From NCBI GenBank assembly GCA_035222895.1, contig JAVYIG010002525.1, positions 62,001-126,000 of the forward strand: a stretch of 64,000 bases of DNA, in the 5' to 3' direction. A program made the position numbers and the translations under genes. Shown one piece after another: positions 1 through 39,575 of this stretch. The first letter of the stretch is position 1. Every line of letters starts with the position of its first letter. A model generated the notes under the pieces. That model ran no database searches, had not been told where the DNA came from, and worked only from the letters and a program-made list of their open reading frames with translations. This DNA is from Strongylocentrotus droebachiensis (Eukaryota; Echinodermata; Echinoidea; Camarodonta; Strongylocentrotidae).

Positions 1-227
1 CCATTGTGTTTTTGCCATCGTTGCCAGGGGCTTTTATATGTAAATTCTTAGAAGTTTTACATGACATTGTGACATATATCTTTGTAGTTATTCTTGTTTG
101 TGCAGCTGTTTCTTTTTGCTTACTGTTGTATAAACTAAAGTTGCAAATGTAAGACTGTCACTACAAGGGAGTTTTGTAAACTTAGATTCTAATTCAAACA
201 TGCAGAGAATATGAAAATGAACGTGTT

Positions 228-346
228 GCAATTTTAGTGGTAAAGAAGTTGTCTGATACTGGGAGATCCTATTTTGAAAAAACAAAGTGAAGCACAAGCA
301 ACTTTTGGTATGCCATTAAAACCTGGTGCTGTTTCCTTTTTATATA
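228..346 (+). repeat. Interspersed repeat copy, inverted partner at 4076-4199
   Basis: About 118 bp (for example AAGAAGTTGTCTGAT and AGCACAAGCAACTTTTGG) reappear in reverse complement at 4076-4199. The rest of 1-458 is AT-rich intron with nothing else recognised. Confidence 0.75.
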
Positions 347-458
347 TTTTCTTTAAAGAAATTGTTAAATTGTTATTTGCCCATCATTTTATAAACCTAT
401 TGCTGTACCACATTCAAGAGTGTGTCTCCTTTCATCCCATTGACTTTATTACCCACAG

Positions 459-21940
<21,482 letters not shown>

Positions 21941-22061
21941 TGATGCAAGCTCCATGGAATCCTAAATTTATTTCTGTAAATGTTTTTATGATTGTAGGAA
22001 GGGGATAAGTACTCCTGCTCAAGTCTCTTTCAGCCCTAACAAGGTCTGAATCATGATAATA

Positions 22062-22234
22062 CAGTCCAATCTGCTTTACCAACCACCTGTATAGAAAGAC
22101 TACATTTTTAGTTTCCCTTGAATAGGCTTTCTCATTGAAACCTGTATTAAAGGAACCTGTACTTAAAAACCACCTGCCTATAAAGACGACTTTTCATGTT
22201 TCCCTTGAGCGGTCTTTATATAAAGGTTTCACTG
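22062..22234. mobile_element. Family E element flanked by TA
   Basis: TA-CAGTCCAATCTGCTTTACC ... AAAGGTTTCACTG-TA; internal phrases CCACCTGCCTATAAAGA. It lies in or just beyond the PRPF40A 3' UTR. Confidence 0.8.
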
Positions 22235-22813
22235 TAATACACAAATTGTTTACCAAGGAGAGCCTCATTAGCATCAGTACTGTTCTTCCTGACGGCCCCT
22301 GCAAAAAAAAATCATTATTTGCCTTATATTCAACACGTTTCTTAGATTTTTCTGTTTCCTCCAAGTTCCACTGGTAAAAAAAAATTGAAATTTCCCTCTA
22401 AGTATATGAAATTAATTTTGTCTCTATTTTGGTTGGAAAAAGGGACAAAAAGACAAAGTATGATGTTTTCTTGATAATTCTTCGATTTTAGGTGAGATTT
22501 TGAAATAAAAAGTTTCCAACACTGTCATTGAACTTTAGGATTGTTTGCTTTTCTTCATCGAGCTTTAGGATTGTTTGCTTCCCTTCACTGAGCAGATGCC
22601 AATTGGCAACATCCTATTTGTTTACAATAGTTGGGCAGTTATCATTGCTGTCGTACGTCCATGCATAGATAAGCCCTTATTGTCATCAATCACTCTGTTG
22701 TTATCTGACACATGAATTGATTAGAAGATATCCTATTTTTCCATTGCCTTCCATTTGCCAAAGTTTATGTCAACAACAAGTCATTTGAAATTCACATGGT
22801 TATCTTCTTTTTT

Positions 22814-23790
22814 TATGCCTCCGTTACGAAGTATCCGGAGGCATTATGTTTTCGGGTTGTCCGTCCGTCCGTACGTCCGTCCGTCCGTACGTACGTCCGT
22901 CCGTACGTCCGTACGTCCCGTTCTCGTGATCGCGTTATCTGAAGAACCAGTTGATGGATTCCTGCCAAACTTTGGTCATGTATGTATCTTGCAAAGCCGA
23001 TGAAGTGATTAGATTTTGGGGTCACGAGGTCAAAGGTCAAAGGTCACAGGGCTCATTATGTATGCAAAACAGCCCGTGATCACGTTATCTCAAGAACCGA
23101 TTGATGGATTCCAGCCAAACTTTGGTCATGTATGTATCTTGCAGAGCCGATGAACTGATTAGATTTTGGGGTCACGAGGTGAAAGGTCAAAGGTCACAGG
23201 GCTCATTATGTATGCAAAAACAGCTCGTGATCGCGTTATCTCAAGAACCGATCGATAGATTCCTGCCAAACTTTGGTCGTGTATGTATCTTGCAGAGCCA
23301 ATGAATTGATTAGATTTTGGGGTCACGAGGTCAAAGGTCACAGGGCTCATTATGTATGCAAAAACAGCTCGTGATCGCGTTATCTGAAGAACCGATTGAT
23401 GGATTCCTGCCAAACTTAGATCATGTATGTATCGTGCAGAGCCAATGAACTGATTAGATTCTTGGGTCATGAGGTCAAAGGTCACAGGGCTCATTATGTA
23501 TGCAAAAATAGCTTGTGAATGCATTCTCATTAGAACTGACAGATGGATTACTAGTTAACTCGGGACATCTTGCAGAGCCAATGAACTGAGTAGATTTTAG
23601 GGTCATGAGGTCAAAGATCAAAGGGTCATTTATGTATAAGAAATTGCTTGTAATCATGATATTCTGAGAACCTGTTAATGGATTACAATTGAACTTGAAT
23701 TTGAAAAATTTCTTCTGTTTTGGTCTGTAAAATTGCTCTTTGACGGAGGCATCATTTTCGACTGCGCGCAGTCGAAGTTCCATCTAGTTT
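22814..23790. mobile_element. 'GCCTCCG' repetitive element, long copy
   Basis: ATGCCTCCGTTACGAAGTAT, (TCCG/TACG)n tract, then several ~150-bp units (GATTGATGGATTCCTGCC ... GGTCACAGGGCTCATTATG), ending GTCGAAGTTCCATCTAGTTT. About 975 bp. Confidence 0.85.
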
Positions 23791-23933
23791 TTAATTGCAT
23801 CTTATGACCATTTTGAGTAGAATTTCCTTTTATCGATTGCCACTTATCAGCCCCTTTTACCAATGAATTAATTCTATGTATGTTTCTCCCTGTACCCTTG
23901 GCCACAATTTCTATGTAAGTCATCTGTTATGTT

Positions 23934-24139
23934 AGTCCAGAATCTGGCTGGTTCTTACAATATTCCCTACCCTTGCATTTAAGCCGCCGAAGATGGCGTT
24001 ATCAACAAATTTGTACGCCCAGCCTTTTTCGACGGGCGTAGAAATTCGGGGATCACGTAGTCTTGGGCTTACGGCAAGTAAGGGGAGATGGCGGTGATGA
24101 AGATTATTCAAAATTAAATCGACCAGATTCTGCACTACC
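23934..24139. mobile_element. Inverted-repeat element with 'AGTCCAGAATCTGG' ends
   Basis: AGTCCAGAATCTGGCTGGTT at the left, AATCGACCAGATTCTGCACT at the right. The left-end phrase recurs at 35707 (AGTCCAGAATCTGGCCGATT). Its - strand 69-codon frame is not conserved in any way I recognise. Confidence 0.65.
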
Positions 24140-24199
24140 ATTGTGTATGAAAAATCTATGGATGGAATCCCTATCTCATAAAATATTTATTGCTACGTC

Positions 24200-25330
24200 A
24201 GGCAAAGCATTGTGATTCTTGGATCATTATTAAAGGAGGTTGTTAGGAACCGGTCATGTGAAGGAAACTCTAAAAAATTTGAATAATTTGTATAGTAAAT
24301 AGGAATAAATATGTATTAAAAAGATTTTGAAAGCACTGACATGATCACAAAATGACTAACTCTATCTGACTAAAAACCGTCACAAATAATGAAAGGAACA
24401 TGAAAAAAGGGGGACTGCACATGCAGATGACAGTGCACAGGTCTTTTAGCCTGACTTAAAATGGTATAGAAATTGTGATATCAAATATGATGCATGTAAC
24501 ATTTTTTTTTTTTTCAACCACAAACACAAATGTAATTCTCCCAATCGGTTTTGGATGGAAAGGTTGGTGACCATCCCCCCCCCCCTTTTCTTTGTACATT
24601 GGTTTATCATTAGACAGATGTCAACATTATTTGCTTTGGTAGTTTACACCTTTTGTTAGCCTTGTGTCAATCTTATTCAAATCAAATTTTAAATATAGAT
24701 ATGACCATGATCGCAACTACTCTTTTAAAAATCAACCTAGGCAATTTAAATAGCTTTGTGCGACACTCTTTGAAATGTGTGAACATGACAAACAATGACG
24801 TATTACCTAATCTGAACATGATTTTTATGGGATGTACAATGGGGTATTGAAATTACTGTGAGTTGATTTTTCCAAAATAACAATCGTGATTATGATGGGG
24901 AAGGATTTAAATCATGTTTTTTTTACTGACCCTGTGTTGTTACAATACAAGCAAGACAAATTGTGCATGTCTTGTGTGATTTTGGGACAAGTTCTATTTC
25001 TTTACTGTATATTCGGAGCGGAGGAGAAATGAAAGAATGAATCTGGATTTCTTGTAAATATATGTGTATTATAGCCAAAGACCTGTATATCTTGTATATT
25101 GTTTGTTCTGGGGTATTATCTTCCTCTGCCCTCATCATTGATTGGGGAATGGGGATGTCACATAATTTGTCAGTTTGGAACTAGAAGGGTGTTAACTCAT
25201 GTACTACAACACAGAGCTAACGCCTTTCTGGTTTGAACAGAAGATTAGCTATTCACATCTGCCTGTGAAGAGGAGGCAATATTTTTGCTTGGGTGATGTG
25301 GAAGATGGAAACTTAAGTTATGCAAGAATA
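24200..25330. other. Intergenic, nothing recognised
   Basis: AT-rich sequence with short homopolymers (T12 near 24504, C11 near 24576). No convincing ORF or element. Confidence 0.6.
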
Positions 25331-25360
25331 TGTATAGTGTGTAGGCATGTGTGTGTGAGA

Positions 25361-25600
25361 TAGAGAGCGAGGTAGAGTGGGTAGAAAGAGAGAGACAGAA
25401 AGGGAGAGAGGGTAAAAAAAAGAGAAGAAACTAATATAATGAGAGATAAAGGGGCGAAGGGTAAAGAGCGGAAAAGGGAAAGAGATGGGAGAAAGAAAGG
25501 GAGAGAGGAGAGAAAGAGAAGAAGGGAGGTTAGAGAAAAAGAGAGGGGCAGAAAGAAGGAAAAAAGAAGCGAGAAATGGGGGGAGGGAGGTACTGTATAT
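25361..25600. repeat. Purine-rich (GA/GGAA) low-complexity tract
   Basis: About 240 bp with almost only A and G on the + strand; the frames on both strands are compositional artefacts. Confidence 0.85.
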
Positions 25601-25913
25601 GAAAGATGTGCAGATTTGTCACTTTGGACAGTGAGGGGGCACACGAAATGGTAAACAGGGGAAAATTACGTCTTTTGATATTTAAAAATGCAAAAATGAC
25701 CACAATAGCAGGCTATGATGTGGAGAGATGCATATAAATATCAACATTAGAAGATTAAAAGGATTTTTTTTCTTCAAAAGAAAGAATAATTAAAAATCGT
25801 TGTTAGGCGAAAAAAGAAAAAAAACATTTTTATCAGAAATTAAAAATGTAGAATTCTGAGGTAACTACATATTACTTACGTATCGTTCCTAGGTCAATTT
25901 GTTTTTTTTACCC

Positions 25914-26060
25914 TTCTTGGTACAAACTATCTCCATCCTAAAATGGATTCTGGTATTTACATATTATGCTGTTCTCCCATGGACTATGCCAAGAAAACAA
26001 AAGATACGGAGATATGATTCATAGTGCCCTTCAGAAAAACACGTATGACAAGAAATCTTC
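25914..26060 (+). repeat. Local repeat, copy 1 of 3
   Basis: ACAAACTATCTCCATCCTAA, TGGATTCTGG, ATGCTGTTCTCCCATGGACT and GATATGATTCATAGTGCCCT recur in the same order at 27405-27530 and 27708-27850. Confidence 0.8.
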
Positions 26061-26217
26061 TTAGTTGGTATTATCTGACAGAAAGACCTTCAAACAACTT
26101 TGTTATTTTGAGATTGCTGGTTTAGATTTTCAAGAAAGATTTTGTTTTAGAAGAAAGAGAGGAAGGAAAGAAGATGATATTTAGTAAATAACTGGTAAAG
26201 AAGTCGTTTAGAGATCA

Positions 26218-26339
26218 GGGCCCTGTATTACAAAGAGTTGATATTGATCGCAACTATGTACATAAGAGATAGGAGACTGCAAACTTGCGATTGATTAGAG
26301 GACTTGCGATTGATCGCAACTCTTTGTAAGACAGAGCCC
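26218..26339. mobile_element. Small inverted-repeat element
   Basis: GGGCCCTGTATTACAAAGAG ... CTCTTTGTAAGACAGAGCCC, 122 bp, with internal direct repeats of TTGCGATTGAT. Confidence 0.75.
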
Positions 26340-26639
26340 AGAGCAATAAAGACGAAAATAACGGCCACAAGATTTATACGTACTCTAATTTTTGTCATGG
26401 TTTAATTTGTGAATGGCAAGCGGTGGCTGAATTGCTCACCACTTCAAAAATATGCATTTTAAACCATAATGAGGGTATATCTACATGTGCAATAATAAAG
26501 GTACGGTAATATGAAAAAAAAGACAATCTAATAGATATTGAACATGTAAACAGAAAGTTTATAATAGTAAGAACAAAAATCTATGGAGAGTTACGTAAAG
26601 ATGTGAAAATCGGCGTACCAAGAGGCATAAAGAGTGGCA

Positions 26640-26881
26640 GTGAAAGTAAAGTAAAGTAAAGGGGGGGGGGGAGACTGCGAGAGGAAGAGGAAGAGATGGA
26701 GAAGAGAGGGGAAGAAAGATGAAGTGATTTAGAGAGATGGAGGGAGAGAGAGCGAGAGAGAGAGAGAGGGGGACAGAGAGAGACAGAGAAAGAAAGAGAG
26801 ACAGAGACTTTACCACCACTACCATTGCTACTACTTCTACTACTACTTCTTCTGCTACTTCTACTACTACTACTACTACTC

Positions 26882-26917
<36 letters not shown>

Positions 26918-27000
26918 CTACTACTACTACTAATAATAATAATACTACTTCTACTACTACTAATACTACTACTACTACTACTATACCACCACCACCGGTA
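26640..27000. repeat. Compound microsatellite: purine tract, (GA)n, (TAC/TCC)n
   Basis: A G10/GA-rich tract (26660-26808) is followed by about 170 bp of CTACTACTACTA-type repeats. Long Thr, Leu or Ser frames in it are artefacts. A C14/A11 homopolymer junction lies at about 27113-27137. Confidence 0.9.
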
Positions 27001-27404
27001 TACGGGGACGATGTCTACCAGAAAATAAACATAACACAAATTATTATCCACCTTAATTTTGAATCGAGTAGCTTTGGTGAATTGGTCTCGTTGACCCACT
27101 GGCCACTCATACCCCCCCCCCCCCCAAAAAAAAAAAGTTTTCTGAATGTTATACTTTGATTGGGTCTGCAGGTAACGTACATGGAATGATTCGGTACAAG
27201 TGAGAAGAAAAAAACATTCTAAGTAGATAAAGTTTCGGGATGGCATCATTTTTAACCATTTGTAGTCTATAAATGGAGAATTAGGGTTAGCACTAGGAAT
27301 AGGGTAACGGATTGGGGTTAGTGAAATAGAGATCACTTAGTAAGTAACGAAGTTTGTTAACCTTTTTGTTTTTACATTGTCTGCTTAAAATGCATCGCAC
27401 AAAC

Positions 27405-27530
27405 TGCACGTCCCCATCCCAAAATGGATTCTGGTGTTTACAAGTCATGCTGTTCTCCCATGGACTATGACAAGAAAACAAGATATGAAGATATGATTCA
27501 AAGTGCCCTTCAGAACATGAAATATGAATA
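27405..27530 (+). repeat. Local repeat, copy 2 of 3
   Basis: CCATCCCAAAATGGATTCTG, TGCTGTTCTCCCATGGACTA, GATATGATTCAAAGTGCCCT; followed by a (GA)n tract at 27595-27700. Confidence 0.8.
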
Positions 27531-27594
27531 AACCGTCCATCTTATTGACCCTATAAGCAATGTGATGCCAAGTTGACATCGTCTGACAGAAAGG

Positions 27595-27614
27595 GAGAGA
27601 GAAAGATGGAGAGT

Positions 27615-27669
<55 letters not shown>

Positions 27670-27700
27670 GGAGAGAGAGAGAGAGATAGGGAGAGAGAGT
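27595..27700. repeat. (GA)n microsatellite
   Basis: Nearly uninterrupted GAGAGA for about 100 bp between copies 2 and 3 of the local repeat. Confidence 0.95.
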
Positions 27701-27707
27701 TGGGACA

Positions 27708-27850
27708 GAGTTGGCACAAACTATCTCCATCCCAAAATTGATTCCAGTGTTTACGAGTCATGCTGTTCTCCCATGAAATATATACAGCAAGATAACAAGA
27801 TATGAAGATATGATTCAAACTGCCCTTTAGAAAATTAATATATGACTTAA
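27708..27850 (+). repeat. Local repeat, copy 3 of 3
   Basis: TTGGCACAAACTATCTCCAT, TCATGCTGTTCTCCCATGAA, GATATGATTCAAACTGCCCT. From 27850 to 28715 I see only AT-rich intergenic DNA with a G13 run near 28245. Confidence 0.8.
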
Positions 27851-28717
27851 TTGCCAATCGCGTTAACCCTTTTGATACTGTAATATCCGCAATGGGATCG
27901 GCCAGACCTCGAGAAAATTGTAGAAAATTCAAGAACTGCTTGTGCACGGTCATACGACACAGGTTCCAACGACAATAGCTCGAGTTAATGACGGGCAATC
28001 CAACTTTTGTAATAATTTACTTTTTATGAGAGCAGAAAATGAGAGAAACAGAATGGCGAAAGTTTGAAATAATTCGGACCCATAAATAAAGAGTTATGTT
28101 TGAGATTATGACAAACCCTTGTCAGTCATTGTGCTTCAAGGTACTATGTCCCATTTGCAGCCAACAACAAATTATGTAGAACTTTGCAGGAATTATTAAA
28201 GTATGTCATATCTGTGAAGGTTAGCAGTGTCCTTTTTGTTTAAGGGGGGGGGGGGGGGCTACATCTGAGTACGCAACTATAAAAGCGACCAAACAATATT
28301 TTTATCGAATTGCAAAATCACTATCCATTACACCCAGTTGAAACTGTGCTTCCCTGCAAAGTCTTTAGTGAGAAAAGTTTGCGCTCTTGCAAACGATGAA
28401 CTTTTTCTTGGTGGCGCCGAAATACGGATCTGAAAGGGTTAAAAAATAAAAAATACTCTCGAACTTTTTGCTGTATAAACTAGAAGTTGCATATGATCTG
28501 TATTTCAAAATGTCTGGTATTCTCCGGGTTAAGAATTTTGAATATACTTTGATCGACTCGTGCTTGCTTCCTAACTGATTACTTTATTTTTTAAACAATA
28601 TTCAGACATTTTGTTGATTGGATGAAAACCATCAAGATAAGACATTTTAAAGACGTCATGACTAAAGTCTTTGCTCGATGGCTCAGGAATGATGGCAGAT
28701 GTTCCTCCTTGAATGGC

Positions 28718-28724
28718 ATAAATA
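28718..28724 (+). promoter_or_regulatory. Candidate TATA box of the subtilase gene
   Basis: ATAAATA in CATAAATACACCGC, about 30 bp upstream of a stretch that looks like a short 5' UTR exon ending in a consensus donor (28783/28784). Inference only; no transcript evidence. Confidence 0.35.
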
Positions 28725-28747
28725 CACCGCTACTTCCACACTAAAAC

Positions 28748-28783
28748 CATCTCATCTTCGGACTGCAAATAGACAAGCAACCG
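28748..28783 (+). other. Candidate non-coding first exon of the subtilase gene
   Basis: Sequence before a strong donor (AACCG|GTAAGT at 28784) with no ATG, 60 bp downstream of ATAAATA. It would splice to the strong acceptor at 29970-29971 (TTTTTTTAACAG) that lies five bases before the start codon. The start coordinate is a guess. Confidence 0.4.
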
Positions 28784-28844
28784 GTAAGTAGAAACCTCTT
28801 TTCGTGCTTTTTCTGCTCGATCTTCGCTCTGCTACAGCCCACGG

Positions 28845-29175
28845 ACCGACAGCACAAGAGACCGACACTGAGCCCAGGAGACCTGCAACCCATGAGACCG
28901 ACAGCTCACAAGACTGACAGCCCATGTGGCCGACAGTTCAATAGACCGACAGCCCAAGAGACCGACAGCCCAAGAGACCGACCGTCCAAGAGACCGACAA
29001 CCCAAGAGACCGACAGTACAAGATACCGACAACCCACGAGACCGATAGTCCAAAATATGGACAGCTCACGAGGTCGACAGCCCAAGAGACCGACCTGTCG
29101 GTCCGTTGGCCTTCTGATTTCTGACAACTTTTCTGAGGATTCATGAGACTGACAATGCCGGTCTCATGGGCTGTC
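28845..29175. repeat. Minisatellite, ~17-bp 'GACCGACAGCCCAAGA' unit
   Basis: About 18 imperfect units such as GACCGACAGCCCAAGA, ending with an inverted unit (TCGGTCTCATGGGCTGTCGG). All frames stay open on both strands, giving spurious 70-80-codon ORFs. A decayed similar phrase occurs at about 42150-42205. Confidence 0.85.
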
Positions 29176-29976
29176 GGTCTATAGGGATGTCTCGCCTCAC
29201 TGGATGAGTGATTGAGGTGATCCTATCTTGCTAGCCTCTCTGCAGGCCGAGTCGTGCGTCACGAAAACGGCATATGCACGAAGGTGTCAGCAGGTTTTGT
29301 TCTAGCTGCAATTGCTCCAGGCTGTTTTCTGTTCAAAATTATGTAGGGTTATATTAATAGGGTTAGGTTGATTTTAGATTTCGGGTAAGGGTAACTTTAA
29401 ATTAAACATGAGCGGGAATTCATTTCCTTTCAAGTCATTATTAGGCCAAATTAGGGGTCACTTTATTTGGAGTAGAATCCGTATTCATATGAATTTACTC
29501 TCAATAGAGTATTTCATCAACTGCTTTCGAGTAGTGGATCCTTCTGCAATTATTGTAAGTGAGTCCTAATCGAAGCATAATTATTACCGCAGCATATAGT
29601 TCATGGGCCGGGAAACCAGAGGGGAGGGGGAAGGAGATGGAGCTGCCGGGGACTGCATCCCTGCACCTTTTTTTTCTTCCTGTGTGGTCAAAATAATTAA
29701 TGTTCAAACTTTAGAGTGCGAATTTTCTTCTTCTTTCTATCGCAAAATGAAATGTAATTGTACCAGTGTGTCGGTAAAATTCTAAGTTTTGGGTAGATCA
29801 AAATATCAGAGGTAAATATGTCAAGGGGGGTGATCCCTTTCAAAGAAAATGTCGCCTAACAAACTCGTAGAACTTAAAGAAGATTTTGAGGTTTCTGTGT
29901 ACTTCATGGTGGAGACAACTGTATATAGGAAAAGTTTTCGACATACTTCATGTTTTTTGTTTTTTTAACAGAAATC

Positions 29977-36423
<6,447 letters not shown>

Positions 36424-36432
36424 TCTGCACAT
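36424..36432 (+). other. Subtilase 3' UTR, first segment
   Basis: Nine bases after the stop, followed by consensus donor GTGAGT at 36433. The stop is thus close to the last junction and should not trigger nonsense-mediated decay. Confidence 0.5.
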
Positions 36433-36511
36433 GTGAGTAGCCTACAGGCAGGGGGTAGACTCTGGATTCTGAAAAGAAAGGGGACCCCATAAAATTGTCG
36501 CCAATACAGGG

Positions 36512-36760
36512 GAGTGTTTCACAAAGACTAAGATCGACTTTAAGTTGGACTTAAATACGACAGGTCATTTATGCCACTGATCTCATTATTGGTCTCAATT
36601 ATGATCTTTAGAAAATATTTTTTCCATCAATAATAAGCTATCAAAAAAGCTGTATTCACTAGATGTGTGACCATGATTTTGTACGTCCCTTGAGAGACCA
36701 GTGACAGTAAACGCCCTCTCACAGACGCCCTCTCACATTTGCTCTATATACATGTCAATT
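36512..36760. mobile_element. Family A element, right end missing
   Basis: GGGGAGTGTTTCACAAAGAC and AAGATCGACTTTAAGTTGGA at the left; interior like the 1674 and 50241 copies; no right inverted end seen. Lies inside the 3' UTR intron of the subtilase. Confidence 0.6.
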
Positions 36761-37014
36761 TTCTTAGTCGTTGATAAAGGAATAAGTTTGAAGTTTGAAT
36801 AAGAAAGAATATGTTAAATGCTTGCTCCGAAAGGGTTGAACAGTATTAGAATGCTAAAGACCCAAGAGAAAGTGGGTATATTACAATATAACAACAGAAA
36901 ATATAGAGCGTAATTATTTTCTTACATTTAGTCATTTATTTTTTCCTCTCTTGGGGTGGAACATCCTAGCACCAAAAGATGATTTCTAACAGCAAAAACA
37001 AACATTGTGTATGT

Positions 37015-37105
37015 GACGGTGTGTGTGGGGGCGGTGTGTGTGTGTCGGTGTGTGTGGGGGGGGGGGCGATGGGTGTGTGTGTGCGTATGGATGTGTGTTG
37101 TTGAT
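37015..37105. repeat. (GT)n/(G)n microsatellite
   Basis: GTGTGTGTG repeats with a G10 run, in the 3' UTR intron. Confidence 0.9.
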
Positions 37106-37183
37106 GTTGATGTTGTTGAGATGACAACCATTCTCTCTTCACCTTCACTTATTTCTATCCTTGTGTTCTTTTTTTCCTCTCAG

Positions 37184-37445
37184 GTCCTAACCATCATGCT
37201 GAGCTCAAGCGGACTTTCTACCAACTAATCACTAATTGTGGATGAAATGACAGTGAAATAAATGCCGTACTCATAACTTTAAGACATTAACATAAAACCA
37301 ATCTTAATAAATTGCAATGAATTATGACGCCATCGTCTGGCATTATCAAATCAAAGTCATTTATGTTTCGTCTGTGTCAGAATTGCTTGACAGTTCTGAT
37401 CGTTAACGTAATACTGACTTCAATAAAGTTCGCTTGTACCTCAAT
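37184..37445 (+). other. Subtilase 3' UTR exon with polyadenylation signals
   Basis: Begins after a strong pyrimidine tract and acceptor (TTTTTTTCCTCTCAG). AATAAA at 37257-37262, near 37305 and at 37422-37427. The exact end is not determinable. Confidence 0.5.
37422..37427 (+). terminator. Polyadenylation signal AATAAA, subtilase gene
   Basis: TTCAATAAAGTTCGCTTG; the last of three AATAAA hexamers after the 3' UTR acceptor. The earlier one at 37257 is an equally possible site. Confidence 0.45.
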
Positions 37446-37727
37446 CGCATCAGCATTATTACAGTGTGATTTTTGTCTTTTTATATTCCTACATATCCAC
37501 TAATCTTAAGGGGTTGCCTTAAAGAAAATACCCTCACATCACTTGGGGTGCCTTTTAACACTAAAATTGTTTTTCGATGGGGAATGCATGCAGGCACCCC
37601 CGGTATCCCTATACCCGGCCCTATTATAGCTCTCGTGATCAAACAATCGTATGGGGATGACTTTGGTGTCAATAATATTGATGAAAGAAGAGGCTATAAG
37701 GAACATTGAGCATTTTGTGGTTGCCGA

Positions 37728-37925
37728 TGATGGTGATGGTGATGATGATGATGATGATTGTTATGATGATGGTGGTGAAAAAGATGATGATGTTGGTGAT
37801 GACGATTATGATGATAATGTGGATAAAGTGATGATGATGATGATGATGACGATGATGACAATAGTGATGATGATGATGATGATGATGGCGACGATAATGA
37901 TAATGATGATACTGGTGGTAGTGAT
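37728..37925. repeat. (GAT)n microsatellite
   Basis: Imperfect GATGATGAT for about 190 bp; Asp-rich and Met-rich frames here are artefacts. Confidence 0.9.
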
Positions 37926-37929
37926 AAGT

Positions 37930-38795
37930 CCACCAACAATATCAGAATATCAAAATGATCCTATATTATACACTCTTCCAATAGTATCCCACGTCAGCTC
38001 GAAATCGTGATACATGCATGGTGTAGCGTAGTTACCTTCATTACGGCCACCAAAATTATATGGAAAGACCTCCAGTTTTAAGTCCGTACCCCCAGTTTTC
38101 TTAGCCTCATTAAACAAAGACCAGGGCGGCGATCCAGGGAGGGGGCGGGGGACACGGACATTTTGCACAACTGGAGGGCCCAAGAGTGCAGCGTTAAGAC
38201 TAATACAATTACAAAAATCTTCTCGCTCGGTCGCTACGCTCCCTGTATTCCATAGACATCACCGTGTTACCAATCGAGTACAGATTTTCCATGTTGGGTG
38301 CACTTAGCAATATTTCAATGGATGTTGCGATACATAAAGATTTGTTTTAAAAATTATGTACATAATGAATATCATGATGCTACCGTAAATTATCCAGGCG
38401 ACTGTATAATATGCATTTGTGTTTTTTCTTTGTAAATAAGCTTATTTGCTTTGGAAAGAGCTTGAAAAGAATGTTAACAAATATTTCATGTCTAATTTTC
38501 AATTCAAACCATTTCACCTCATGGTTTCGACTTCGGTTTAAAAAAAAGAAAATTATATTGATATAAATTGTAATTATGCACTTTTTACAATTATCAAATG
38601 ATGTATTAATAGTACGGAAGCGAAAAACAACATTAATAGAAAGGTCGCTTAAGATGACAGTTGCAGATAACGGAAAACAAAATAACATAAAACTGGACAG
38701 CCAGGCGCATTTTCAAGTGTATAATAACCAGCCCCAGCTATCTTCATCCTTCATAAACGTCATCATACTTCAATTAAATTCCAATCATGGAAATG
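37930..38795. other. Intergenic, little recognised
   Basis: AT-rich. A stretch near 38120 (GGGCGGCGATCCAGGGAGGG) resembles a degenerate hAT-MITE end. No gene seen. Confidence 0.55.
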
Positions 38796-38806
38796 GTGTG
38801 TTGTCG

Positions 38807-39132
38807 CAGGCGCGGATCCAGGATTTCTTAGGGGAGGGGGCCCAACTTTCTTCATTTTTGTTTGCTCCCGAAAATTGGAAAATCGCGCCGGCCGAAAAGT
38901 CGCTCAGTGGGGGGGGGGGGGGGGGGGGGGGGGAGGGGGGGGGTAGTGAGCACATTTTTTTATTTTTTTTTGGTCCTCGAAAATTTTTCAATTTGCACCC
39001 CCCCCCCCCCTTGAGCGCCAGGGGGGGGGGGCCCAACCCCCCAAAAAGGTAAAAATCACGTGATTTTACATGATTTTTTTCTCAAGGGGGGGGGGGGCCC
39101 GGCCCCCCGGGCCCCCCCTGGATCCGCCACTG
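38807..39132. mobile_element. hAT-type MITE with exact 8-bp target-site duplication
   Basis: Flanked by TGTTGTCG at 38799-38806 and 39133-39140. Ends CAGGCGCGGATCCAGG and CCTGGATCCGCCACTG are inverted repeats. 326 bp with long G and C runs (G24-type run near 38910). Eight-bp duplications and CAG...CTG ends fit the hAT superfamily. Confidence 0.92.
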
Positions 39133-39480
39133 TGTTGTCGAAACCCATACTATGACCTGAATATCAAACACTCCTTGATCAAACAAAACGTGCTTGAGTC
39201 CTTTGGGCCTCTAGTGCTATTCAAATATTTATTTCCATATTTGACAATCAGCCTCGTTTCATAATTATGTTGTGTATATTGGCCTCTGTGCATAATAATG
39301 ACACAATAGCATCGCGGAATAGTGAATCTACAAAAAGGAAATCCAAATTTAACCCCTACATCTCAAGAAGTTATTGAGGTATTCTGTTGTGATCTTTTTA
39401 GGTCAAGTTAATATCCAAATGTGATTGCAGGCAGGTGAAGGAGAATTTTTTTTTAGCAGATGTTTCTGCATTTATTTTTT

Positions 39481-39575
39481 AAATCAAATACCCCCCCCCA
39501 AAAAAAAATAAAAAAAAAATAAATAAATAAATAAATAATAATAATAAACAACAACAACATTAATAATAATAATAT
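39481..39575. repeat. A/T-rich low-complexity (AAATA/AATA)n
   Basis: C9-A8 junction followed by AAATAAATAAATAA and AATAATAATA repeats. The stretch from 39576 to 40150 shows nothing recognisable. Confidence 0.85.

Noticed and set aside
26737..27159. Long Thr-, Leu- and Ser-rich open frames on both strands
   Set aside because: They come from the (TAC)n and (GA)n microsatellites, which stay open in several frames; no coding signature.
38576..39052. 158-codon ORF containing ARIQDFLGEGA
   Set aside because: This peptide is the translated terminal repeat of a hAT MITE and a familiar artefact in predicted proteomes; the ORF runs through homopolymers.
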